A DNA stretch of 64,000 bases, taken from Vermamoeba vermiformis (Eukaryota; Tubulinea; Echinamoebida). The notes under the pieces were generated by a model. The model saw only the letters and a program-made list of their open reading frames with translations, was not told where the DNA came from and searched no databases. The stretch spans positions 481,682 through 545,681 of the forward strand of contig JBEWZL010000076.1 of assembly GCA_045837725.1 (NCBI GenBank), given 5' to 3'. This document shows positions 36,762 through 48,267 of this stretch, one piece after another; positions within the stretch are counted from its first letter, which is position 1, and the number at the start of each line of letters is the position of its first letter. Position numbers and translations under genes: made by a program.

Positions 36762-38194
36762 TTATTTGTTTGTAGCAGAGAGAGCTGCGACAATCTTCTT
36801 ACAACGCTCCATTTTCTTCTCGAGTTTGACTGCAGCGCGTGCCTGTTCGATAAAAAAGTCGCGAGTTAATAAGTGATTATTAGTACTAGCAAAGGTTCGT
36901 TATAGACTAGACTTACCTTCTTGGCCTTACGTAGCTCGCGTTTCTTTTCTTTCTTCAGCTCGTCCTTGCCCTCCTCGTCTGCATTCACATCGTCCTTGTT
37001 GTCCTCGTTCTCCGCATTGTTTTTCTTGGAATTTTTATTCTTATTGTCCGCAGCACTCTCGTCGGAAGAGCTCTCCGAACTGCTGTCACTGTCACTGCTC
37101 GACTCGTCTTTTTTGACTTGTTTCTTCTTCTTGCTGCTCTTCTTCTTTTCACTCTCAGAACTGCTCGAACTGTCGCTGCTGTCACTGTCGTTCTTCTTCT
37201 TGTCGGTCTTATTCTTTTTGTCTTTGCTGGACTTCTTTTTCTTCTCGCTCTCAGAACTGCTCGAGCTGTCACTGTCGCTGCTGTCACTCTTATTTCCTTT
37301 TTTGGCTTTGCTCTTCTTGTTCTTGTCCTCGCTCTCGCTGTCACTGCTCTCGTCTTTCTCGCTGTTGTTTTTCAGCTTCTCGGCCCACTCTTTCATTTTT
37401 TGTTCTTTTTTGGTCTGTTTCTCTTCGTGCTTCTTCACAAAGTCACTCGCTGTTTGCGCCAAGCGCTGTGCACACGTGGTTATTATTATTCCGAACGTAT
37501 TTTCTTAAGAAGGGTGTACTTACCTTCTTCGAATTCTCAGCACCTGTTTTCAAGTATTCTACCAACAGTTCGAAGGTGTCGTCGTTGATCTGAAAATAAC
37601 AAGTCAGATCACTTGCATAGAGGAGCGGCACGGCTTACCAAGTCAAGGTCGAGTATATTCTGCTCTAAATATACTTGGCGCACTTTTTGGAACTTCCAAT
37701 TCTTATTGTCGTTCTTCCACTGCTTCAAATACAAGACCGCTGGATGTTCTGCTGGATTTGCGTAGGCTGCAAGTATTCCGTTAGCTAACGCCAGAAGTGA
37801 CATTAAGATGTCGAAAATATAACATTTCTGGTGCGTTCTGCCATGGATCGCAGATCGGATCGGGATCCAAAAGCGAGCTCGTTACAGAAAAATTCGAAAA
37901 TAACAACTCGAGCTAACTTACTCTTTGCATGTTTGATCTTTTCCTTATAACGACGTTTTAATTTTTTAGCCTGCTTTCCTGTATTTTTAAAATAAGTAAG
38001 ATCCCAAAAATTTTACTTGATAATAACCTACCACTGTAATTATCATTGAAGTCTTTATCATTGTCTGATTCATCCTTCTTTTGCTTCTTTTTAGGAGGCT
38101 CGTTTGATTCAGTTTTTGCTTTGGCTGACTGATCGGCTGGCGCAGCAGATTCGAGCTGATCTGCCTTTCGCTTCTTACTGTCAGTAGTAGACAT
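36762..38194 (-). CDS. C7orf50-like WKF-domain protein, nucleolar type
   Basis: Six exons: 38194-38032, 37978-37922, 37766-37639, 37589-37524, 37465-36917 and 36842-36762, giving 347 residues. The WKF domain spans exons 3-4: LYLKQWKNDNKNWKFQKVRQ, then INDDTFELLVEYLKTG, matching human C7orf50 in order and spacing. The N-terminus holds PPKKKQKK-type nuclear signals. Residues about 155-315 are an extended Ser/Asp/Glu/Lys region with alternating SSDSDS and KKK blocks, much longer than in animals and reminiscent of nucleolar phosphoproteins such as Nopp140. A long antisense frame here reflects this low complexity. A role in ribosome biogenesis is an inference from relatives. Confidence 0.88.
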
Positions 38195-38308
38195 TGGTGT
38201 TATCGATAATATAGGCTGAAGGTTAATGACACCTGAACACGTTGACCAAAATTTTTATTTGGTTTTTAAGATCGCAACAAGTCTTGTTAGCGTCACTCGC
38301 TTGTAATT

Positions 38309-39964
38309 ATGAGCAGTAAAAGTTCAGCGCAGCCCAATATTACGCACCTTGTTGATAAAATATCGCAGTGGAACGCAGAGAATGAACAAAAGAATGCAGA
38401 TCTAGCACCTGTCAAAGCCAAGGCGACAGAAGAATTTTTAAATGCCCAGGTACTACAATAGTAAGCACGTTATTATTGCTTACAACTCGGAAAATACTCC
38501 TACAATTTTTCTAAATTACTTTTTGTATTTTTCAGGCCCCAGTATTCGATAGCAAGTCATTTAAATACAGCAAAGTACCTCAAAAAGCACTGAGCGAGGT
38601 CGATAAGAAAGCACTTGCCCTTAAAGAGAAAGACAAGGTACATATTTCTACCTGATGGATCTCAGCTTAATTTCGTCTCCGCATAGGGCAATGAGTATTT
38701 CTCTAAAGCTCAATACACTACAGCCATAGAGCACTATACTGAGGCTATTAACTATGACGCAACGAACACGGCGTGCTTTGCCAACCGAGCACTCTGCTAC
38801 ATCAAAACTGAGCGGTAAGTTGATTATTCATCGTAATACGGACTTATTGGTGCGCATACTAGTTGGATTAAAGCAATTGAAGACTGCAATGCGGTGATAA
38901 AGCTCGATCCGAAGTACGTCAAGGCCTACTTGCGACGAGGAGTGGCTTACAAAAACTCAAAGAAACTGTCCCTAGCCTTGTTGGGTAAGAATTAGCAGCC
39001 ACACTTATCGCAGTACTCACTCATTGCCCACAGACTTTGAGAAAGTGTTGAGTTTGGAGCCTGCGAACAAAGAAGCAGCGAGCGAGTTGAAAGCAGTCAA
39101 AGATCTGCTCGCCAAAGAGGAACAACAGTACAACAAAGAAGATGAAAATAGGCTCGATGTGAACAATAAGCAGAACTCATCGAGTGTTAACCAAGCAGCT
39201 AAGTCACAAGCCCCAGTTTTGGAAAAGAAAGCGGATGTGTTCCTGCAGCAAGTCAAGTCTGAAAAGAAGAGCACAAGTGACGACAAACAACAGGTGAAGC
39301 AAGACACCAGCAAAGACACTACACCGCAAGACAGCACACAAAGCTCTGAACCTCCACAAGAAGCCAAGTCAACAGCGAGTGTCATCACAGGTGCACCAGC
39401 CAAACAGTCTTCAGAATTGCCACCGAGCTCCACCCCTCTCAAAACACCAGCACTACCAGCACTAATACCCGTTGCTGTGCCTGAAGTGGCTCCAAAGCAC
39501 TACTACGAGTTTGAACGCAGCTGGAATTCACTGAAAGATGACGCCAAAGCGTGCTACAAATATTTCAAGGTAATGCGAGACTAATAGTGAATGGCGCATA
39601 ATAATAGCATTGTTCAGTTAATCAAACCCGAAGCATATCCTGCGCTCTTTAAAGAAGCCATGACCAGCGAGCTATTGCTGGCGATCTGGCAATTGTTGCT
39701 CGAGAATTCATTCCCGTAAGTTACACTGCAGTGTCAATAATACATATTGTTATTGGCAATTATTGTATTGACCCATCTTGCAGAGACGACGTAGACTTTG
39801 CGCTTCAGGTAATGAAGTACTTGCCTAAACTCTCTCGCTTCGACATGCTGCTTCTGTTCCTCGAAAAGAAAGAAAAACAAGCGTTGGAAGAGCTGTGGAA
39901 TAGATTCGCGCAGTCATATGTTGATTTAAAACTGTTATCGGCCATCAAGGCAATGTACAGGTGA
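38309..39964 (+). CDS. RPAP3: RPAP3-like TPR co-chaperone
   Basis: Seven exons (38309-38449, 38536-38637, 38687-38814, 38863-38984, 39034-39569, 39618-39715, 39784-39964) give 435 residues. One three-motif TPR domain runs from about residue 80 to 195 (KEKGNEYFSKAQYTTAIEHY, then ATNTACFANRALCYIKTERW and YVKAYLRRGVAYKN) and carries the Lys/Asn/Arg positions of a carboxylate clamp for HSP90/HSP70 tails. A disordered Gln/Ser/Lys linker follows. The last 100 residues (HYYEFERSWNSLKDDAKACY to SRFDMLLLFLEKKEKQALEELW) match the RPAP3 C-terminal domain, which contacts the RUVBL1/2 ATPases in R2TP. Animal RPAP3 has two TPR domains; this one has one, nearer Tah1/SPAG1 in size. The call rests on the C-terminal domain. 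Confidence 0.88.
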
Positions 39965-40026
39965 TAATTAAATTGTGCATAGTCCGTATCAGTCTATTTA
40001 CATTTATTAACAAGCATTATTATTAT

Positions 40027-43000
40027 TTACACGATCGATTTGATCACATCCACGCGCAATCCCTGTGGCTCTTGGACTATGTTACACAAACAGCTCTCCA
40101 CTGCTTTGCCAATCACCGCATGAGGTTCAGATTTGTGCTTTTGTTTCAGTGTCCATTGCTCCACGAGTGCTGCTGCGACATTCACGTGCTGCGCGACTGT
40201 TTTGTTCTGTGCTCGACACTCGCCGTGCACTTTAAATGATTTTCTCGCCCGTTCAGCTGACTGAATGGTGCGGCATTGCGTGCATTTGAAGTGCGCGTGT
40301 TGTGCCTGCAGTGACAGTGCTGCAGACAGCTCGGTGTTAGCTGCAATGGCCTCTAGACCCTCAGCGAGACAATAAGCGCACTGCAGTTGTGACTCGACGA
40401 GGGTTGGTTTGATGGACAAGGCCACCACGGACCCGCGCGACAAGTCTCGTGGCGCAGGTACAGAAGTGTTGTCAGCTTCCAATGCCTTGATATTGACGCC
40501 CAAGGCAGCACACAACGTGTCGTCAGTGCCAATCTCGCGCACCACGATCTGTTTGTCCAACACTCGTCGACCAGGCAGAGCATTGGTATTGCTGTAAGTG
40601 ACCGCTGATTTCTTCACCCACCGCACCTCTTCAACCGCGCTGTATTCAGTCGCGTGGCACATGTAGTCGTGGTAGTTCACAGCAACAAACAAGTACACGT
40701 GCCCTTCACGGACTTGATGCTCGTTCTGGACACGAATAGGCAGCAGTGTCTTGCTGCCATCGCTCACATAGACTATGCGTCCATTGTCCTCGCTTCAAAC
40801 AGAGAATCAGCGCTGTGTTTGTGTTGCAATGAGTGACAGTTGTGCCTTACCTCATCGAGAGCGACTTAGTGTCCTTGCGCACAAACAGCACTTTGCCGAG
40901 CACGCTCAAATTGTTAACTGGTGCTGCATTCAACTTATCTAGTGCTATCAGTGATGCGCATGAGTAGGTAATACCACCCGTTGTGTTGGGATCGGAAGCA
41001 AAAGCGAACTCCTCAGTGCTTTGCAAGTGATTGATTACTCGGCCAAAAGATGCACCACCAACCCTACAACGTATTGTTAGACTATTCCGATGTACACACA
41101 AGCTTACCCTAATTTTTTGTCCTGGGCCAGTCCTTTTAAGCTGATCCACCTGCCTTCGCACTGCAGCAGAGCCTCGCTAAAATAATTAGTCTGATTTACG
41201 TAGGTAATTTCAACATACCACTTGGCAGTGTGCCGCACATCAATCACCGTCACAGCATTGGGCGAGGACTGCGTAATTAACCGTACACCAAGGCCAGTTG
41301 AAGCAGTCAGTTTGTCCGTATTGTATTGTGATATTTGCAACTGTTTCAGCTTGTGCAAGAAGAAGCCATCGCACAGGTCACTCAGCGCAGGTCTGCCACG
41401 CGTCTTCTTTCTCGGAGCCTCATCCGAAGCCATTGAGCAGGTGCTTGTGAGCGGTTGCACAATAACTCGCTGCACAAACACGCGCAGTGAGTCTTCTTTG
41501 CTGGGCACGTGTTCTGTGGGCTTGGTGAGCGGTACAATCTGCATTGGCGAGTACTGAAATTCTGTGCTCGGCGAGTACACTGTTAACAACTTCTCAGCTG
41601 CGAGTGAGGGTGCTGTGTGCAATGAATTAATTGGCTGTGCAATGAGAGTAATGCGAGTAGGCTGCTTACAGTCCTCGTGCTCTTCGCTCAGCATGTCATC
41701 TTGCTCGTCTTCAGCGTGTTCGTGTTGCTGGTACATTGACGCCATCACAACACTGGTGCCCTCTTGTTCGGCGACCTTGAGCGAGTAATACGGCGGAATG
41801 AGCGTCAGTCTAATGCCCTCGACTACTTGTGGCAGGTCAATTTCGACAGTTTCTTTCTCGTGCTTGAATGCCACAACCGTGTACTCGCCAGTCTCGAGTC
41901 TGCACCTGGCCACTGACAAGTGATTGAACACACTTTTGACTTTGATGACCTTCACGGTGATCGGCGCATCTGTCAGTGCCTCGTTGTTCTTCATCTGATT
42001 CGCCACTTGTTTGCGCTTGTGCTTGTCAAGCTCGCTCAGTTTAGCCATGCGTTCGGCAAGTCCACCCCTATAAATATCAATTAATACCAGTCTTCCTATT
42101 ACAATGACAGCACATACTTCACCAAGTGCGCCATGCCCTTGCGTCCGGTGTTTTCTTCATTGGGCACAAATTGAGTGAATTGTCCCGAATTAACACTGAT
42201 CTTGTTCAAGAACGTCTGATCTGCAGTCCCGCTGTTCTGCACTGGTTTAATGCGCAGTCCTTCTTTGAGCACCACAGGCTGTTGTGTTCGTTTGAGCGGA
42301 GATATGAAACTGCCTCTGATTTTGTCGGCGGTGTTCCAAGTCTCCTGTTGCTGTTGTTGTTGTTGTGGCTGACCACGGGTGTTATTTACAAGATTGAATT
42401 TGATTGGTCCAACATTTGCTGCGCGAGTCTCTTCTTTTTCTTCTTTGAGCGCCGCGGTGAAAATATCGTCCTCGTTGTCATTGTCATCGACATCATCAAC
42501 CAGCAGTCGCAAATTCTTGTTTTCATATATGTCCGGTGATCCACGTTGGATTGGTGGACTTTCAGGCACGTGATCAGGACTGTCGGCAATATAATCCTCG
42601 TGCACTTGTTGACCTGCTGGTGGGCTGTTAGAGCGATCAAACATCTCCTCATCGTCATGATCGTCAATATCCTCAATGTCGTGCTGTTGGGTTGATTGGA
42701 ATTTGGTCGGTGTTCGGTGCGTGCTTTCCATAGTCAACATTTCATCGAGCTTTTGACTGTCTTGACTCTCTTCGATAGAGTCATTCAACGACGGCATAAT
42801 AGGCACTTTAGCGTTCTCTCTCATTTGTTTCAACATTTCGTTTTGGTGCTTCACTAACGGTGAGAACTTTGACACAGCAGCGACAGGTGAAGAATCAATT
42901 TCGTCTTCAATGTCATCGTGCTTAAATGCTGCGTCGATCTCTTCTATATTCGAGACCATGAGCTTTGATTCTTGGTATCTGTTTTGCTCTTCAGACTCGA

Positions 43001-43823
43001 CAATGTCGTCTTCAATTTCTTCTTCAAACTCTTTTTCCAATTTGCGAGGTACCGGTTGCGAGCGATGAACACGCGTTGGAAGTGCAGGGGGCGAGTTCAC
43101 TCTGGTGTTCTTCGGCGAGGACTGCGAGGACGGCAATTTGAGTGGTGAAGGCGAGAGTCGCGACTTCTTGTCGGGTGTGGTGGTTTTGACACGACGCGAC
43201 GCTGCAGCCAAGAACTCTTCGTTGGACTGGCGCAGCAAAGTGATGCTGTTCTGACGCTCTAGTTTGACTTCAGGCACGTGACTAGAGCTCTCGACAGGCG
43301 AACTTTCAATGCGCTCTAGTGCTTCAAAGGGCGGCTCTAATTGTGATGGTGTCGGGGACTTGGGAGCTTTGATTGGTGACAAAGTGATGGGCGACGAGGC
43401 GATTTGCAAGTCTTGTGGACTCGATTGAATGTCTTCGTCTTCGAATTGCTCGTTGTGGCGCGAAGCGAGGCTGGTGTATTTGCCATCTGAAGGGAATTTA
43501 GATCCGCAGTTAAAATTATAGAAAATGTATTTATAGACTTACCAGGAGTTAATTTACTTCTCTTCGGTGATTTTTGTGAGCTACCAGGTAACGAGACGCG
43601 TGACGTCTGATCAAGACAAATTAAAAATTTAACTCGGCATTTATTTCTGAATTTTAATAGCATTACCTCTTCGCGCTTTCTTTTCTTTTGCATCCACTGG
43701 CCTATTTTGACAAATATTAAAATATTTTAGTAATAGGCCAAACCAGATTTATGGGTATCATCGATGCCGCTGCTTACCATCATTATTATTCTTGCTAGAA
43801 TTAATTTTGAACGAGGAGCGCAT
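40027..43823 (-). CDS. 1150-residue nuclear-type protein with possible OB-fold and zinc knuckle, unrecognised
   Basis: Seven exons (43823-43778, 43701-43667, 43606-43543, 43486-42118, 42067-41108, 41063-40851, 40792-40027) close in phase at 1150 residues. Residues 1-50 are basic (MQKKRKREE). About 50-500 is disordered, rich in Ser-Pro and SSP words and acidic patches, as in kinase-regulated chromosome proteins. After 510 the sequence looks folded. NNLSVLGKVLFVRKD, then GRIVYVSDGSKTLLPIRV and HVYLFVAVNYHDY, reads like the strands of an OB-fold. Near the end CAYC and CTQC, about 40 residues apart, could form a zinc knuckle like the one inside the RPA70 or SHLD2 OB-folds. I do not recognise the family. 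Confidence 0.7.
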
Positions 43824-44010
43824 TAATTAAGATTGCCTTGTGGTCTGGCCGATCAACAGGAAAAAAAACTGCTCTGTTCTCAGAAATCAATTTGTTCTTT
43901 CCGTTTGCTTCGTAGTCAACAACTCTCTTGATCGTAACAACCATACATCAAGTATTGAGTACACACGACCATATGGCTTTAATTAGGACGCGTTGTTTGT
44001 AAACCACCAG

Positions 44011-46725
44011 ATGTCTGAATCTACGCATAGAGCTCCTTGGGAGTTAAGTAGAATTAATGACTACGAAAAAATCGAACGCATTGGCGAGGGCACATATGGG
44101 TAATCATCAATATTAATTGTGCGTGTAGGCACTTCAGTCATTAATCGGATTTCTATCTAGAGAGGTATTTAGAGCCCGTCACTACGAAACAAATGAAGTC
44201 GTTGCAGTAAAAAAAGTAAAAATGCCAGAAACAATGCGTGAAGGGGTATGCTCATATTCAATTTAATTCCAAAAAATCATTAGCGGAAATCTGGTTTATA
44301 ATACGTAAATTCGCAAATTATAGAGTGAAAATACGTAAAGCGTAGACCAGTGAATAAATTAAACAAGTTACTCTTCCTATTTTTCTAATATTCACCGTAT
44401 ATTTCAGTTCCCGATAACGGCTATCAGAGAAATCAAAATTCTGAAAGCACTCGAGCACAACAATATAGTTAAATTAAAAGAAATTGCTATATCAGGTAGT
44501 TATGCCACGGCAATGTTATAAGTGCGATCTGATTGATTTATTTTCAGCTCAAGAAGAACTCGAATTTAAGAGTATATTTCTCATTTTTGAATTTTTGGAG
44601 CATGATTTGCAAGGTCTATTAGTACAATTGCACGAAAAGAAGCGATGGCTCACTCTTGGGCAGATCAAGTCAATCGCCAAACAATTGCTCGAGGCCGTTA
44701 GTTACTTGCACAAAAATAACGTGTTGCATCGTGATATTAAAGGTACGTGATAACAATAACCCTTGTAATAATAATTCGCCTTAACTTACTCGGTTGACAG
44801 CTTCGAACATGCTCATCAACAATCAAGGCGAAGTCAAGCTCGCTGACTTTGGTTTGGCGCGTATTTTTCAAGGCCCGCAAGGCAATTACACCAATCGCGT
44901 GATCACGTTGTGGTTCCGCCCGCCTGAACTGCTCTTAGGCGCGCAATCATATGGACCTGAAGTTGACGTGTGGAGTGTCGGGTAAGTGTCAAATTGAACC
45001 TGTCAATGAAGTGCTAACTTGTCTTGCAGCTGTATCATTGCTGAGTTGCTCTACAAGCGTGCAATATTGCCTGGTCGCACAGAACTCGATCAGCTCGATC
45101 TGATTTTCAAGTTGTGTGGCACACCGAACGAGGACAATTGGCCTGGCGTGCAGAAACTGCCTTATTGGAACACACTCAAGCCACTCGTTCACCGAGCATC
45201 AAACTTGCGTCAAACATTTTCGTAGTAAGTACTTATCATTTGTCACAGCCCAGCTAACACGTCAATTAGTTTTGACTCAGAGGCCATGCAGCTGATTGAA
45301 TCCATGTTGAAATTAAATCCCAAAGATCGCATCACCGCCGAACAAGCATTGCAATCCTCGTGGTTCACATCAGATCCACAGCCTGAAAACCTTACCGAGT
45401 ATGTCATTTGAGCACCCTCTGTCGCGTCTAACAAGTACACAGGATGTTGTGCACAGTGGAGTCCTTGCACGAGTACACTGCGAAGGCGAGACGACAAGCC
45501 AAGCGCGAGTCCTCGTTCAGCAACAATCTCAATGCCAAGCTGCAGAGCATGACCTTGCAGCCCTCGCCGAGCAAGTCAGTCACTTCGTTCAACGTGCCAT
45601 TCAGCACTATCAGCGTAGATCAAACCAAGACCTCGCCAACAGTCCCTACGATCAACATTCAAGGCTCGTCCCCTGGACATTTCAGTCCAAAAGCCAGAAC
45701 ACCCAGCAAACGTCCCTCTCGCTCACCGAGTCCTTCGGCCATCAATGCCTCTCTGCAAAATAGTTTTAAATTCACGAGCAACATGCCGCCGAGCTCTAAT
45801 CCCTTGCCTCCCATCGCTTCTCAAGGCTATTTTTCCGCACCGCAGCCACAACTGCAACAACAGCAATCAGAATTTGTGCCGCAGAACATTCCCGCGTACT
45901 TTGCGCAACATCAACAACAACCGCGCACGCAGTCACAGTTCTTTCCCATGCCGAGCAAGCAACAGACTACGCAGTTCAGTCAAATGTCTCAGCCACAACT
46001 GACGCAAATGCCGCAAGTGAATCAACCTCCCCCGCAGTTCTCATTCCCGAGTGCTGCAGTGCCTGTCATGTTCAAACCTCAGAGCTATCAGACCGCACAG
46101 CCCACAACACTGCCTTCACATCCCACGCAGTATCAGCCGTACAACCTGCAACAGCACACTGATCTGCAACAACAGTACATGCACGCGATGCAAGCACAAT
46201 ATCAACACAACTACGCGCAGTACTATCAACAGGCCTATCAAGACATCAATCAGCAGCTCTATCCGCGCAGTGTGTATCCACAACAACAGCCCGTTCAACA
46301 CGCGCCTTATCAGTATGTGGCAGCTGAGCAAGCTATTCACCACGACCTGTCGCTAAGTGGCAGCAATCACAACATTACCGCGCATTCGATAGTCCCGACA
46401 GAGCTGGCTGCAGTTCCCAAGTTTTCGTTTCCCAGCGGTAAGCCACCAGAAATTAACAAAATTGTTCATAAAATAACGTGCACTATCAGGTGCCAAGCCC
46501 TCGTTGTTTAGCGCTCAGCGACAAGCTTCACCGGATTACTCGCAAGCCTCGCCTTCGTATTCCCCTAGCTCGCCGACCTACTCCCCAACTAACGGATCTG
46601 AGTCTGACTCTGCGCCGCTCGACGACAGTGATGACACGGACTACGTGCCGAGTAACTACAAAAAGGACAAACCTGAGACCACCAAAGGAGCCAGATCACT
46701 GCGGAGTGCCACAAAAGTACCGTAG
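44011..46725 (+). CDS. CDK12/13-type (CTDK) kinase with Gln-rich tail and CTD-like heptads
   Basis: Nine exons: 44011-44099, 44161-44245, 44408-44495, 44548-44742, 44801-44981, 45030-45224, 45270-45398, 45443-46437 and 46490-46725, giving 730 residues. The kinase domain starts at [18 protein letters not shown]. It has VAVKKVKM, the cyclin-binding helix PITAIRE (residues 60-66, the CDK12/13 form; CDK9 has PITALRE), HRDIKASN, DFGLAR and a T-loop [17 protein letters not shown] with the phosphorylatable Thr. A Gln/Pro-rich region of about 250 residues follows. The last exon encodes three Tyr-led heptads (Y668, Y675, Y682; [12 protein letters not shown]) like the RNA polymerase II CTD, its expected substrate. 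The tail ends in acidic then basic residues. Confidence 0.93.
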
Positions 46726-46829
46726 AGTTCTCTCCAGCAACCACTGTTTTAAATACTCTTTATCTGATGTACATAAGATTTACTAAAAACAAAAGGACTG
46801 CAAAAATGCAACCCAAAAAATTCTAAAGC

Positions 46830-48023
46830 CTATTTCCTATTTCGCAATGCTTTAGTAATGCTCGCACTAGGTGGCTCACTGTCGAAGATGCCCGCACAAT
46901 CAGGCCAGCCATCGAGCAGACTGTAGCCCATGTAGTTCGTGTGATCAGGAATGCTCGGCACCCAAATCGAATCAGAGCAAGTCGGATCCTCGCCTGATTT
47001 GTCACACACTTTCAGCTTGCCGTCTATCTCCCAGATCTCAGTGGCGATGTGATGAAAGCCAAGTAACTCGAGTGGTAAGTGCGGCACAATGTCATTCGCA
47101 TGGACCTGTACATTAATTAAGGACTGTCCTCATACTCGGTCCGATTTTACTCACGACTCTGGCTGCAGCTGGTAAAAGCTTTGAGACGTAGTTGAAGAAC
47201 CCATCATTGCCTGAAATACATAAGTGAGCTGCCTATACGTGGCCGTACGTCCAATGTGCACAAATCATACCGACGCGAGGAGAGCCGTAATTATTGAGTG
47301 TGACGGGGAATGTGGTGCGATTCTTCAGCTCCACCGCTGCAATCGTGGCCACTGCAGCACCGAGTGAGTGACCGGTCACGTGCACTTCATTGCACTGCGG
47401 ACATTGTTGCTGTGCGCGGTTAAATCGATATCTAACGTTAACTTTACGTACCAATGTCTTCTGGAAAGCAGACCACATCTGTGGGGCTAGACTATCGTAC
47501 ACTGAAAGAAAACCTTCGTGCACTTCAACGCCAGGCATGCCGCGGAATAAAACTCTTTTGGCTTGAACAAAGGTGAGGCTCGAGCGAAAGAAATAGTGAG
47601 GAGCATACCAAATTCGAGGTCATCAATCCAATCAGTTATACTAAGCGTTATTGTACCACGATATGCGATCTGAACTGTAGATACGTTCCAAGGTTAGCAA
47701 AGTAAAGAAAAATATTTGGTAATTTTGAAATTGTTATATTGTAATAACATTATTATTTTGTTATTTTATTATTACGTACTAATATTATTATAGTATCCAA
47801 TGTAGCCGGAAGTGTCAGCGTTTTGGTTATAGATTGCATCAACAACTGTCAGCTTTGGTATTGACTCTTGTTTGCACCAATAACAGGACCAGTCCTGAAT
47901 TTTGTTATAAGGACAATAAGCCGCAAAGGAGAGAAGCGCTTGAGCCTCAAGCACAGAGACCTGATAAGAAAGTCCAAAAAAACTGATAGCAAGCACAAGG
48001 CAAAAACAATACGGCGCTTTCAT
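46830..48023 (-). CDS. Secreted class 3 lipase (fungal-type triacylglycerol lipase)
   Basis: Six exons: 48023-47780, 47674-47609, 47561-47452, 47409-47271, 47210-47155 and 47105-46830, giving 296 residues. The 42-base intron 47451-47410 is in frame, so it could be retained; splicing it out gives the better family fit. A signal peptide is clear (CFCLVLAISFFGLSYQ). Lipase_3 landmarks: IAYRGTITLSITDWIDDLEF (the RGT oxyanion loop), VHEGFLSVY, the nucleophile elbow VTGHSLGAAVA, NYGSPRVGND, VHANDIVPHLP with the acid residue, and His in PDHTNYMGYS. Six or more Cys residues suggest disulfides. Likely a digestive or lysosomal lipase. It converges with the CDK gene, about 100 bases apart. Confidence 0.92.
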
Positions 48024-48267
48024 GACTAGTCTTTAGTGTCAATTAAATAATCCACTAATAAAAATGAAATTGAAAAAATTAAAAGTGCGGAGATTGTTCG
48101 TGAAACAACGAAAATTCCAGTGGTTTTCTTCTGAAGTGCCTTTAACGGGGAAGAAAGCTCCCTAACCGCTACAATTAGCTTTCGAGGTGCTTCCTCCCAA
48201 GTACCGTCTGAGATAGGCGGCCTGTGAGTTGGAATTCTATTTACAATATACAAGTGCCTGTTACTAT

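Noticed and set aside
36921-37588. Long Leu/Ser/Phe-rich plus-strand frames
   Set aside because: Antisense of the Ser/Lys/Asp repeats of the C7orf50-like gene, which has a recognised WKF domain and consistent splice phases on the minus strand.
46116-46343. Hydrophobic minus-strand frame in the CDK tail
   Set aside because: It is the antisense of Gln-rich codons (CAA/CAG read as Leu/Val); the sense strand carries the in-phase kinase tail.
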